Origin: Candidatus Hydrogenedens terephthalaticus JGI OTU-1
Lineage (GTDB): Bacteria > Hydrogenedentota > Hydrogenedentia > Hydrogenedentales > Hydrogenedentaceae
Assembly (NCBI GenBank): GCA_000493945.1
Contig: AWNW01000045.1
Location: forward strand, 14,020 to 22,406
DNA: 8,387 bases
Direction: 5' to 3'
Shown here: piece by piece, positions 1 to 7,875 of the stretch
How positions within the stretch are numbered: position 1 is the stretch's first letter
Layout of the letters: each line of letters starts with the position of its first letter
Made by a program: the position numbers and the translations under genes
The notes under the pieces: model-generated
Database searches by the model: none
What the model was told of the DNA's origin: nothing
What the model saw: the letters and a program-made list of their open reading frames with translations, nothing else

Positions 1-325
1 TTATTGCATACTCCGCCCTGATTCTGTTTTTGATGTAGAGTTAACAGCCCCTTATTATTCTGAAAATTCCCTTATTATTGGAATTAGTCCTACCTGTGTA
101 GAATACTGGCTGATTCATCCTTCTGACTTTTTAATTCCTAATGAAAAAGAGAAACAAGCACTTTTTAAGCAATTCTTTAATCCACAAAATAATACATGGG
201 TTGAATTTTCTAAGGAAGAACAGACAGAAAATGTTTTAATCCGAGCCGAAGATAAAAAATTAAGTAAACACCTCTTTTTGTGGGATAATAAAAGAAAAAT
301 ATATAATTTAATTACTCGCAAATAA
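1..325 (+). CDS. C-terminal fragment of an unrecognised protein
   Basis: An open frame runs from base 2 to a TAA at 323-325, giving the last 107 residues of a protein whose start lies outside the window. It is not interrupted by a stop, and it ends one base before the start of the large gene downstream, which supports it being real and co-translated with that gene. The fragment begins YCILRPDSVFDVEL, has a hydrophobic stretch that looks like beta strands (SLIIGISPTCVEYWLIHP), and then a charged, Lys/Glu-rich tail ending in NLITRK. I do not recognise a family. The alternating strand pattern near 'VELTAP...IIGIS...VEYWLIHP' vaguely recalls LolA/LolB-type lipoprotein-carrier folds, but no motif supports this. 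No membrane segment is visible in the part present. Confidence 0.75.
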   Translation, partial: YCILRPDSVFDVELTAPYYSENSLIIGISPTCVEYWLIHPSDFLIPNEKEKQALFKQFFNPQNNTWVEFSKEEQTENVLIRAEDKKLSKHLFLWDNKRKIYNLITRK

Positions 326-326
326 A

Positions 327-3300
327 ATGAAAGGGTTTCATATTAACTTACTTTTTCGAGTATCTTTTTTTACGATTGTATACTTTTCCCTATTTTTTCC
401 TGCTTATCCACAGGAGCCTTTACCTGACATTTTGCAACGGGGATACATTTCCCAATGGATGATATGCGGACCTTTCCCTTCCGACCTCGAAAAAGGGATA
501 AAGCATGCCATTAGCAACAATGAAGCCCCTTTAGGGAATCGGGATTTCTGGGCAAGCAAAGGTGGAATTACACAACTCCTACCTCAACCCGATGATAAAG
601 TTCAAATAGACGGTATAACTTATACATGGTTGCCGTTTGTGGTCAAGAATCCGAGGCTGGACTTACATACATTACGCCCTCCTGATGAGTGTATCTATTA
701 TCTTTCTGCGTATGTTCAGGTTCCAGAGGACCAACTAATTTATATCCACATTCAAACTCCATTGGGGGCACGGCTCTGGATTAGTAAAACGGGGATAAGA
801 GATGTCAAAGCAATGCCCATTGAACATTTAGGTATAGACCGTGCTTTGGTTCGGTTACGCAAAGGATTAAATCTTTTTATATTGCAAGTGCCTTTTCTAT
901 CTTTGCAGAGCATTAGCGAAATCACAAAGATTCCTGTTGAAAATATACCTATGAAATTATGGTCGCAAAAAGAACCCAATATCGGACAGACTGGCTATGA
1001 GATAAATTTTCATATTCGTCCTGTTGATTCGGCAGGTGCAATTTATTATGTTCCTTTACTTGAACCTTCCCGAATATTTACAGGACCTGAAATTGACCCG
1101 AAACAGGTGTTTTACCTTACGATATACAATCCAACCTCGAAACAAGTATTTCCAATAAGTATTAATGGTTGGGTCATGCCTCAGAATTTTTCTCTTTCCA
1201 ATCAGCAAATCTCATTGCAACCTCAGGAAGAGACCCGTGTCCCATTTCAAATACCCAATAAGGGACGAAAACAAGAAGATAAAACAAATATTCGGGTATT
1301 AATTACTGCACCAAACGAAAACGGTGAAAAACAAACATCTGAATTTAACACACAAATAACTTTTACAGACCCCGAGCCTTTAAGTAAAACTTACCTTCTT
1401 ACAGGGACATGGGGTAAGGATACTATCCAACCCGAAATCCTGAATAATTTACAGCAAAAAACTGAAGCAAGCAAAACACAAATATGGAATGCCTACGAAA
1501 CACAAGACTACGGAACAGATATAGGCACTGGCAATGTCTGGCTAAATGTGCTACATCAAAATCCGGACATAATTACTCCTCTGCGAGAAACAATCCTGCG
1601 AGGAAAAAGCACCGCCCAAAATATTTCCACACCTATTGATGAACGATTACTTTCTATAGAATCCATCATTATGAACCTATTTATAGGGACAAAACTGAAG
1701 GAAGTAATATTAAAAGAGTTTAATAAATCCTTTATTGCATGGGATTATCCCGCTTTATCGCCCCAATCCTCTCAAATTATCAATAAGTGCAATTTTAACG
1801 GAGTTGCTTCCAATATATCTTATCATATCATTCCACCGCTCGCTTTTTGGAGAGAACCTTCGGGCAATTCCATCATGTTAAGAGCATTAAAAACACCTCC
1901 CCCATTTCGTAATTTCCGCGAAGTTAAAAAATGGGCTTTTATATCCCATGCAGAGATTGAATCCCTTATTCCCCAAATTGATATGTTAGTCCTCGAAAAT
2001 TCTTCTTCTCATTTAAACATCAATCTTTTACCGGATTTAAAGAATGAAATTCCGCCTTTTTATTTTCGGGGAAACGGCTCATCCGAATTCTTTGAAGAAA
2101 TTCAGGAATACTTCAATTCACGAGGGAATGTAGAAGCCATCCCTAATATTTTCCAGCCTATATATGCTAAAGAAGATCTCGTGGACATTCTTTCCAATGC
2201 ATTGTTAAAAACCTGTCTATATAAATTTGAAGAAAATCTTTTACAGGCGCAAACATCGGCGACTGTCGCTGGTATATTTGGAATGTCATATCCCGGGGAG
2301 GTCATATCCCGATTGTGGAACATTTTATTACAAACAGCAGACCCGTATGTTATAAATAACAAATTGTCTGAAAAGGAGATGACCTTTCTTCTGTCCCAAT
2401 TATGCACAGGAATTCGTGATACAGAGAAAATCATACAACGCACAATGAAACATATTGCAGATAATGTTAACACCTTAACCTATATTACCGACAACAAACC
2501 TAACTCCCAGGCTATCGTAATATTTAACCCGAATACCTCAACAAAAACTTTGCCTATAACCGTAGATATATCCATCCCCAATCCTCAATTTTCCCTCGTG
2601 TTCACGGATGGCAAATCCATTCCCTGTCAGATATACTCCACACAAGAAGAAACTTCCTCAATAACTACTTATCAGGTGCATTTTGTAGCGGAAGAAGTTC
2701 CCCCGTATGGGGTTAAAACATTTTATCTAATTCCTGATAAAAAAGCACCCCAATCTGTTAAAGTTACAGACAATTTTATTGAGAATGAGTTTATGCTGGT
2801 CCGAGTTAATAACAGGACAGGGAATATTGCACAAATCATTGATAAAACTTCCGGCAAAGATATAATCCCTCCGGAAAGTAATTTTGATATGATAGGCTTT
2901 TCCAACCCCAATAAAGGAAACTTTATTCCGTTTTCCGAGACGATTAGCAAGTATGAGACATTTAAATCTGATTTGCTACAACGGATTGTTATCCAGTTTG
3001 AAAGCAAAAAAGGGACATTAACCAAAGAATATTGTTTATATCAAAAGGTCAATCAAATTTATTGCTATCATCACTTCACTCCAACAGAAGAAATAGATGA
3101 AAATAGCCTTGTTTCCGCCTTTAATATTGCCTCTGATGGAACCGTTCCTATCTATGGTTCCCAGTCGTTTGCTTTCACATCACCACCAATTTATTCTAAC
3201 ACGAAAAATAACGATTCATTATTTTTTGCCCACCGTTTCTTTGCAAAAAGTAAGGGTGATTGTATTAAGACAGAAGATAACAGATATATACCTTTTTCGA

Positions 3301-4943
3301 GTATCTCAATTATAAAATCGGATGAAAATATCGTTCCCGTTTTACAGAACCTTATAATGAAAACCTTATGGAATCGTGGGATTCCTTCAGATACTGTTTC
3401 TACTCAAGATTGGGCAAAGGCAAAAGGAGAAAAATCTTCTTTCTATATCTGGACAGGAACAACAAAATCTTATCAAAACATAAAAGCATGGATTGCTGAA
3501 ACCCATCCGGACTTAAACGATGAAATTATAAAAAGGAGTGAGGTGGGAACTCCTTTCTTAATTCAAACTCAAAGGGATAATTCGCAATATAACATTTTAG
3601 GATTTATTGCAAATACTCCTGAGAAATTGGGGGCTGTAATCAATAATTTCCTTAACATGCTTGACCAGCGTGGAGAGTTTATTATCCCTTCAGCTGTTAG
3701 CAAAGGGGGTGGGACAGAAATCCCCAATTACGGGCTTGCGATTATGTTTAACGGGACTAAACTTGTCGCAATGAATCCGAATAAATCTTTCTATCTACAT
3801 CATGGGCACATTAATGCTCAAAAATATCCCCCTAAAATTAACGCTATCCCAATTTTCTATCGAATATATCCATTTTCAGGACATTGGCTACAAACAGATA
3901 TTATTCAACAAAGCAATGAGAAACCTTTATTATCTGCAATAACAGGGCTTCACGGGGGTCCCTGGGCAAATAATACAAGTTTCCTTTCATTGGATAATTC
4001 TAATATTTATATATCCTCCATAAAACCTATGGGCACAGGTATTCCACTTATCCAATCGGAACAACAAAGCCCTACGGATATGTTTATTGCGCGATTAAAT
4101 GCAATAGGAAATCAAAAACAAGATTGTCTTTTAAGTAGTTCGTTCACAATAAACGGTATTCAAGCATTAACACCTATGGAAGATTCAGACGCACCTTCTA
4201 TCAACTTAAAAGGACAGCCTATTAATTTTAGCCCATGGGATATTCGAACTTTCTCTATATCTCTTAAAAAGGTTACTGCTCCCAACAGAATACCTTTTGA
4301 TACGAAAAATATTTGCTACTCTAATGCAGACTATCTTACTTTCCCTCTACAAAACGGTTTTGAATCCCCCATAATCAAAATATCGCCTGTGGATACCTCT
4401 TCATCAACAAATATACAACTTACCATTTGCAATATCAATGCAAAGGAAACACTCCAGGGAACTGTCTTTCTTGAATCATCTGATAATTGTATTCTTAAAA
4501 CCTCACAGGTTCCTTATAATTTGCCTCCACTGACTGCAATCCAAAACACCATACCCTATGAACAATCTGAAAGGGAAAGTCCTTTTCCCGCTATCAATGC
4601 ATGGACAGAAGTTAATGGAAATACAATTCGGACATTTCTTTCAAATAATGAATTTCCCGCAAAAATAAACTATGAAAAGACTACCTCTCAGGTAAAAGTT
4701 ACGATTGAAAATACCCAACCTGTTCCTATATATGGGAATATTACATGGATTTCCCTTCGTTATTCACAGGTTACATATAATATTAAATACAACCAATTTG
4801 TAAAGCCCGAAAATACAGACATCTATATAAAACCCTATGAAACAAGTTCGTATACCTTCTTGCCTCAGGATACATCTATTTTAGACGCAACGATAGCACG
4901 CATCCAGATTAATAATAAAGTCCAATTCCTTTCTATCCAATAA
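327..4943 (+). CDS. Exported GH38-like alpha-mannosidase-family protein with degenerate active site
   Basis: Large exported protein of 1538 residues. Residues 1 to about 26-28 form a signal peptide (one early Lys and an Arg, a Phe-rich core, then PAYPQ). A QWMICGPF motif at 43-50 opens an N-terminal domain common in large secreted glycan enzymes; residues about 100-190 look like a jelly-roll ending in VRLRKGLNLFILQVP. An Ig-like domain covers about 255-345. Residues about 350-700 follow the GH38 catalytic layout: the D438-E-R-L-L-S-I-E-S446 segment matches the family's DE..(S/P).ES motif, and D473 in WDYPALSPQ aligns without gaps with the nucleophile Asp of the family's DxFGxS motif. GH38 C-terminal beta domains follow: VIFNPN at about 731, ENEF at 819 with TGNIAQIIDK, PFSGHW at 1182 and SPWDIRTFSI at 1302. 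The tail (about 1340-1538) is Ig-like. Family enzymes are usually 800-1100 residues. The expected His-x-His/Asp zinc motif reads GTWGK at 360-364, and the later His-Asp is replaced near D672. It could therefore be a pseudoenzyme or a glycan-binding protein. There is no visible ribosome binding site, so coupling to the upstream gene is likely. Confidence 0.8.
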   Translation: MKGFHINLLFRVSFFTIVYFSLFFPAYPQEPLPDILQRGYISQWMICGPFPSDLEKGIKHAISNNEAPLGNRDFWASKGGITQLLPQPDDKVQIDGITYTWLPFVVKNPRLDLHTLRPPDECIYYLSAYVQVPEDQLIYIHIQTPLGARLWISKTGIRDVKAMPIEHLGIDRALVRLRKGLNLFILQVPFLSLQSISEITKIPVENIPMKLWSQKEPNIGQTGYEINFHIRPVDSAGAIYYVPLLEPSRIFTGPEIDPKQVFYLTIYNPTSKQVFPISINGWVMPQNFSLSNQQISLQPQEETRVPFQIPNKGRKQEDKTNIRVLITAPNENGEKQTSEFNTQITFTDPEPLSKTYLLTGTWGKDTIQPEILNNLQQKTEASKTQIWNAYETQDYGTDIGTGNVWLNVLHQNPDIITPLRETILRGKSTAQNISTPIDERLLSIESIIMNLFIGTKLKEVILKEFNKSFIAWDYPALSPQSSQIINKCNFNGVASNISYHIIPPLAFWREPSGNSIMLRALKTPPPFRNFREVKKWAFISHAEIESLIPQIDMLVLENSSSHLNINLLPDLKNEIPPFYFRGNGSSEFFEEIQEYFNSRGNVEAIPNIFQPIYAKEDLVDILSNALLKTCLYKFEENLLQAQTSATVAGIFGMSYPGEVISRLWNILLQTADPYVINNKLSEKEMTFLLSQLCTGIRDTEKIIQRTMKHIADNVNTLTYITDNKPNSQAIVIFNPNTSTKTLPITVDISIPNPQFSLVFTDGKSIPCQIYSTQEETSSITTYQVHFVAEEVPPYGVKTFYLIPDKKAPQSVKVTDNFIENEFMLVRVNNRTGNIAQIIDKTSGKDIIPPESNFDMIGFSNPNKGNFIPFSETISKYETFKSDLLQRIVIQFESKKGTLTKEYCLYQKVNQIYCYHHFTPTEEIDENSLVSAFNIASDGTVPIYGSQSFAFTSPPIYSNTKNNDSLFFAHRFFAKSKGDCIKTEDNRYIPFSSISIIKSDENIVPVLQNLIMKTLWNRGIPSDTVSTQDWAKAKGEKSSFYIWTGTTKSYQNIKAWIAETHPDLNDEIIKRSEVGTPFLIQTQRDNSQYNILGFIANTPEKLGAVINNFLNMLDQRGEFIIPSAVSKGGGTEIPNYGLAIMFNGTKLVAMNPNKSFYLHHGHINAQKYPPKINAIPIFYRIYPFSGHWLQTDIIQQSNEKPLLSAITGLHGGPWANNTSFLSLDNSNIYISSIKPMGTGIPLIQSEQQSPTDMFIARLNAIGNQKQDCLLSSSFTINGIQALTPMEDSDAPSINLKGQPINFSPWDIRTFSISLKKVTAPNRIPFDTKNICYSNADYLTFPLQNGFESPIIKISPVDTSSSTNIQLTICNINAKETLQGTVFLESSDNCILKTSQVPYNLPPLTAIQNTIPYEQSERESPFPAINAWTEVNGNTIRTFLSNNEFPAKINYEKTTSQVKVTIENTQPVPIYGNITWISLRYSQVTYNIKYNQFVKPENTDIYIKPYETSSYTFLPQDTSILDATIARIQINNKVQFLSIQ

Positions 4944-4968
4944 CAACCCCTATACTGTAGGGGTTGTT
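4942..4968. terminator. Perfect 11-bp hairpin between convergent genes
   Basis: AACAACCCCTA (4942-4952) and TAGGGGTTGTT (4958-4968) are exact inverted repeats around a 5-base TACTG loop. The hairpin starts in the stop codon of the large plus-strand gene and lies between it and the convergent holA operon, as expected for a terminator. No T-run follows on the plus strand (CATAAATAG comes next), and only a weak one would follow on the minus strand, so it may be a poor intrinsic terminator or a 3'-end stabilising hairpin. Confidence 0.6.
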
Positions 4969-5070
4969 CATAAATAGCCTTCCCAAAACTGTGAGAAAAT
5001 TAGAGTAAACTTCTTGTGTCGCCGATACTCTTTCTATCGCAGATAAAGTGGGGCAATATTTCATTTAAAA

Positions 5071-5105
5071 CAAAAAAGGAATTTATTATATTTTTCTAAA
5101 AATTC
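5071..5105 (-). terminator. Weak possible terminator of the bamD-lptE-holA operon
   Basis: Just beyond the holA stop codon, on the minus strand, GAATTT (5105-5100) can pair with AAATTC (5084-5079) and is followed by CTTTTTTG (T-run 5077-5072). The stem is only six AT-rich pairs with a 15-base loop, so termination here is a guess; the strong hairpin at 4942-4968 may do the work for both directions. Confidence 0.25.
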
Positions 5106-5107
5106 TT

Positions 5108-6136
5108 CTAATTTTTTCTTTGTTTGGGTGGGATATAGGAAAGTTTGAGGACAAGCAATTCCAATGCGGTTCTTTCGTCGGTTCCTGTTTGTCGCATTGC
5201 ATAAGTAGTTTCATTACAAAGGTTCATTGCCGCAACTAATTTCTTAAGACCAAATCGTTTCGCAAGGGGACTTACTTTATTCATAACAAAAGTGCTTCGA
5301 GGTTTTTCTTCAGACAGTTCTGTAGTTTTATATGCATTTTCAAGAAGCCAATGGATTACCGAAACGATTTCGGGTGGTTCTTTCCCTTGATTTAATAAAT
5401 CATTCAGTATAAGCCATGCCATTTTCATGTTACCAAGGGCTATCGCATCCGTCAAACTCCAGATAGATTCTTCTGCTACATCTGCACAGGAGTCCAGCAC
5501 ATCTTTGATGGTTATGGAATCTTTTTCCCCTACAAAACCGAGTAATAAAGTCAAAGCATTCTGAATATCACTCAGTTTTGTGCCACATCTTGAAACAAAT
5601 TCCTCTAAACCATCCGGCGAAATTTTCTTTTTTTTGCTGTTCAAATACTGCCTTACCCATTCTTTCAATTCATTATTATTTAAGGCGGGACATTCGATTA
5701 CTCCGTTGATAGCCGCAAATGCTTTGTAAAGAGGTTTTCGTGAATCAATGGTCTCTGCCACACACAGCAATAAGGTTGTGTCCAATGGATCCTGGAGATA
5801 GTCCAGCATGGGACGGATAGATTTGGCATCGCTTTTTTCGTTACGGTCTAACAGTTCAAATTTACGAACAATAACTACCTTACGCGGAGAAAAGAAGGGA
5901 TGTGTAGAACATTCCATTACTATTTCGTCTAATCGTGTTTCATCTCCATAAAATGTATGCAATCCTACAGATTCTGTTCCCTCCGGAATAAAACCTCTTA
6001 TCAACTCTTCAATTATTTCCTCCGCAAGAACAGGCTCAAAACTCTCTTTGTTACCGGAAACGGAAGGACAGAAAAGCAAACAATTTGTGGGCAATCCTTC
6101 TTTTGACAATACTTTTTTGAGTTGCTTTACATCCAT
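5108..6136 (-). CDS. holA: DNA polymerase III subunit delta
   Basis: The delta subunit opens the sliding clamp within the clamp-loader complex and so lets the replicative polymerase become processive; it acts in the cytoplasm. The 342-residue length matches E. coli HolA (343). The features of the family are visible: an N-terminal domain that starts with LPTNCLLFCP, where other deltas have a strand leading to a degenerate ATP-binding loop; the PFFSPRKVVIVRKFELL segment (about 80-96), corresponding to the conserved 'FS.rRlV.vr..E' motif; then TTLLLCVAE (about 119-127). The C-terminal part has SIWSLTDAIALGNMKMAWLI with LLNQGKEPPEIVSVIHWLL, typical of the helical collar domain. No intact Walker A is seen, as expected, because delta does not hydrolyse ATP. 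It is the last gene of the minus-strand operon, starting 54 bases after lptE. The ATG at 6136-6134 has only a weak AAAGAA upstream. Confidence 0.92.
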   Translation of the reverse strand: MDVKQLKKVLSKEGLPTNCLLFCPSVSGNKESFEPVLAEEIIEELIRGFIPEGTESVGLHTFYGDETRLDEIVMECSTHPFFSPRKVVIVRKFELLDRNEKSDAKSIRPMLDYLQDPLDTTLLLCVAETIDSRKPLYKAFAAINGVIECPALNNNELKEWVRQYLNSKKKKISPDGLEEFVSRCGTKLSDIQNALTLLLGFVGEKDSITIKDVLDSCADVAEESIWSLTDAIALGNMKMAWLILNDLLNQGKEPPEIVSVIHWLLENAYKTTELSEEKPRSTFVMNKVSPLAKRFGLKKLVAAMNLCNETTYAMRQTGTDERTALELLVLKLSYIPPKQRKN

Positions 6137-6157
6137 AATAAATTCTTTAACTTAAAT

Positions 6158-6185
6158 AAGGAGGAATATAATATTGCCTATATTC
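6158..6185. repeat. Short inverted repeat in the lptE-holA gap
   Basis: GAATATA (6164-6170) and TATATTC (6179-6185) are exact 7-base inverted repeats separated by 8 bases. They are AT-rich and lie in the 54-base gap between the lptE stop and the holA start. The region could be an mRNA processing or attenuation hairpin on the minus strand, but no T-run follows and the stem is thermodynamically weak. Confidence 0.25.
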
Positions 6186-6190
6186 TTAAA

Positions 6191-6781
6191 CTACCACGGT
6201 TCAATAGTGCGATAGAATATATCCGAGGCTAATTGTTCTAATGCTTCAGAAACTGCCCTGTTTTCTTCATCGCTGGCAAAAGAACGAACGGGAATTAAAA
6301 AGGTCTCTACATTTCCACGAAGCCTGTCCGAGGATTGTCCTGCGGCGCGTGTAAAATAAGTGCTTTCACCAGCCATCACGGGTTCCTGCCAGAGTATTTT
6401 TCCCGTCTGCTGGTCTGTTACACGAACACCCGCAGTTACTACAATCAAAAACTGCGTAGTCTCGTCATTAGCATCGTAAGTCAATCCCTTCCGCTTGTAA
6501 TCTAAAATTACACCTTCAATCAGCAAATCCGCTTCCGACGGTTTTACCACTTTCAGCCGACCATCCGTAATAAATTTCCGTATTAAGGCATTGGTCAAAG
6601 GTGCCTGAAAATCATACTCAGACGACTTATTGTAAAATCCAGATACGGCAACAGTCTGATAACGCGGGTCTAATGAAACTTTGGTTGTGTAAGCACAATT
6701 TATATTTAACAGAGACAGAAAGGTAAAGAGACATACCACCGATATGTAAAGTATGATTCTTTTTTTTCTTACATAATTCAT
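6191..6781 (-). CDS. lptE: LptE-like outer-membrane lipoprotein (LPS assembly)
   Basis: LptE plugs the LptD beta-barrel that inserts lipopolysaccharide into the outer leaflet. This 196-residue product matches the family in length and layout: a cationic N-terminus (NYVRKKRI), a long hydrophobic segment (9-27), then Cys29 followed by AYTT, comparable to the 'GCGY' lipidation site of LptE proteins. Downstream come VAVSGFYNKSS (about 44-54), PLTNALIRKFITDGRLKVV (about 61-79) and ADLLIEGVILDYKR (about 84-97), the alternating strand-helix pattern typical of the family. The residues just before Cys are N-I-N rather than a small residue, so the lipobox is atypical. The ATG overlaps the bamD stop by one base (TAATG), and an AGGAG 11 bases upstream, inside the bamD 3' end, could help restart translation. 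A DUF4136-type lipoprotein is the main alternative. Confidence 0.72.
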   Translation of the reverse strand: MNYVRKKRIILYISVVCLFTFLSLLNINCAYTTKVSLDPRYQTVAVSGFYNKSSEYDFQAPLTNALIRKFITDGRLKVVKPSEADLLIEGVILDYKRKGLTYDANDETTQFLIVVTAGVRVTDQQTGKILWQEPVMAGESTYFTRAAGQSSDRLRGNVETFLIPVRSFASDEENRAVSEALEQLASDIFYRTIEPW

Positions 6782-7776
6782 TATTTCTTCGTCTCCTGCT
6801 CGAATTGAGTTCTCAAATCACTCATTTTTACAGGGTTTGCTTCCAACCATTTATTGGCTTTTTCTGCGGATGGGGTATCTGTATATTGATTGGCTATCAA
6901 TTGGTAATATATTCTCGCAGAATCGAACTTCCTCTTTTTTTCATAATAACGGGCTACTATTAATTTTTGTTCGGCTATATTATCCCGCATTTTCTGACGC
7001 CATCCTTTGAGTTCTTCGACACGACTATCTTCCGGGAAATTTCTTAAAAATTCATCAATGGCTTCTATCGCTAATTCCGCCCTACTCTGGTCATATTCAG
7101 GCGGCAAAGAAGATTCGTAATAGCAACGGGCTAACTCGAACCGTGCATCATCTACCCAATCGGATTGAGGATAATTCTCTATAACACGACGATACTCATA
7201 ACCGGCTTCGATATATTCTTTCCTTGCATGATGACAAAGTCCGATTTTATACTGGGCTTCTGCGGAACGCGGCATAAAGGGCTGATTACTCACAACCATT
7301 CCATAAACTTCTATCGCATGCTTTAACGGTTTTCCACGGAAAAAGGATAGTAATTTGCTTCTCTTTTTCAATCCTCGTTCGTATAACTTATCACCGATTT
7401 CAAATTGTTTTTGTATGGCTTGTTCGTAAAGTTTCGAATTGGGGTAACCAGAAACTAATTTTTGGAATTCTTTTGCCGCTTCCAACCACTTTTCCATAGC
7501 CATCTTAATCTCACCGCGTAAAAACAAGTTTTGGTCTGCTAACGGGTCCTGTCCATAAAAATCAAAGAATTTTTCTGTTTCTTTCAGGGCTTTTTTATAA
7601 TCCCCTTGCAAATATAAACTCCGTGCGTATTCAATTTGCAGTTCAGCGGTTTCCTTGGGCATCCGTTTTACATTAATAAATCTGCCGGTCTGCGGGGTCC
7701 ATGTCCACTGTGCATAACTATTCACAACCAGCAAACTGCATACAAGAACAAGCACAAAAATAAAATACTTTTTCAT
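6781..7776 (-). CDS. bamD: BamD-like outer-membrane assembly TPR protein
   Basis: BamD is the helical scaffold of the BAM complex that folds beta-barrel proteins into the outer membrane. The 331-residue product has a signal peptide (1-22, cut after SYA) and then WTWTPQTGRF, followed by tandem tetratricopeptide repeats. Visible TPR segments are AELQIEYARSLYLQGDYKKAL (about 44-64), WLEAAKEFQKLVSGYPNSKLYEQA (about 97-120), SAEAQYKIGLCHHARKEYIEA (about 171-191), WVDDARFELARCYYES (about 206-221) and SARIYYQLIANQYTDTPSAEKANKW (about 287-311). 'YPNS' and 'YPQSDW' linkers are typical of BamD/YfiO. It exceeds E. coli BamD (about 245 residues). No Cys sits at the cleavage site, so unlike classic BamD it would not be lipidated; a related periplasmic TPR protein is the alternative. 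It is the first gene of the operon with lptE and holA. Confidence 0.78.
   Translation of the reverse strand: MKKYFIFVLVLVCSLLVVNSYAQWTWTPQTGRFINVKRMPKETAELQIEYARSLYLQGDYKKALKETEKFFDFYGQDPLADQNLFLRGEIKMAMEKWLEAAKEFQKLVSGYPNSKLYEQAIQKQFEIGDKLYERGLKKRSKLLSFFRGKPLKHAIEVYGMVVSNQPFMPRSAEAQYKIGLCHHARKEYIEAGYEYRRVIENYPQSDWVDDARFELARCYYESSLPPEYDQSRAELAIEAIDEFLRNFPEDSRVEELKGWRQKMRDNIAEQKLIVARYYEKKRKFDSARIYYQLIANQYTDTPSAEKANKWLEANPVKMSDLRTQFEQETKK
6793..6797 (-). promoter_or_regulatory. Probable ribosome binding site for lptE inside bamD
   Basis: AGGAG on the minus strand lies within the last codons of bamD, 11 bases before the lptE ATG. The spacing is a little long, but with the TAATG stop-start overlap it supports translational coupling of the two genes. 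Confidence 0.5.
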
Positions 7777-7780
7777 GTAA

Positions 7781-7787
7781 CTTCTCC
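7781..7787 (-). promoter_or_regulatory. Ribosome binding site of bamD
   Basis: GGAGAAG on the minus strand, four bases before the ATG of bamD by the last base, contains GGAG at about 7 bases from the start. This supports the chosen start codon. Confidence 0.65.
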
Positions 7788-7844
7788 ATATTCAGACTGT
7801 TTTATTCTACAATTTTTTATCTACCCAAAACTTCACTTTACAGG

Positions 7845-7875
7845 TTTACCTTAAAAGCCCGTATTAGAATATAAT
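7845..7875 (+). promoter_or_regulatory. Candidate plus-strand promoter for the methyltransferase gene
   Basis: A perfect TATAAT at 7870-7875 is preceded by TTTACC at 7845-7850, with a 19-base spacer, longer than ideal. It would give a 5' leader of about 125 bases before the methyltransferase ATG at 8007. It overlaps the minus-strand promoter -10 region, so the two may compete. Chance AT-richness is a real alternative. Confidence 0.3.

Noticed and set aside
2285..2311. Direct repeat of GTCATATCCCG, two copies 16 bases apart
   Set aside because: Only two short copies inside coding sequence and in different reading frames; no repeat array or mobile-element ends follow.
2102..3025. Open frames on the minus strand inside the large gene
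   Set aside because: They lack ribosome binding sites and recognisable motifs, and lie opposite a continuous frame with clear GH38-family features, so they are shadows.
3532..3556. Perfect 8-bp inverted repeat AAAGGAGT / ACTCCTTT with a 9-base loop
   Set aside because: It lies deep inside the large coding gene in good coding context, with no nearby gene start that it could control, so chance is the simplest explanation.
5028..5054. Possible hairpin GCCGATA / TATCGC in the convergent gap
   Set aside because: It needs a bulge and gives only about six pairs; it has no T-run and is far weaker than the hairpin at 4942-4968.
6158..6215. Plus-strand AAGGAGG followed nine bases later by a TTG start
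   Set aside because: The frame from TTG has only 13 codons before TAG and runs antisense into lptE; the G-rich run is probably chance in a minus-strand intergenic gap.
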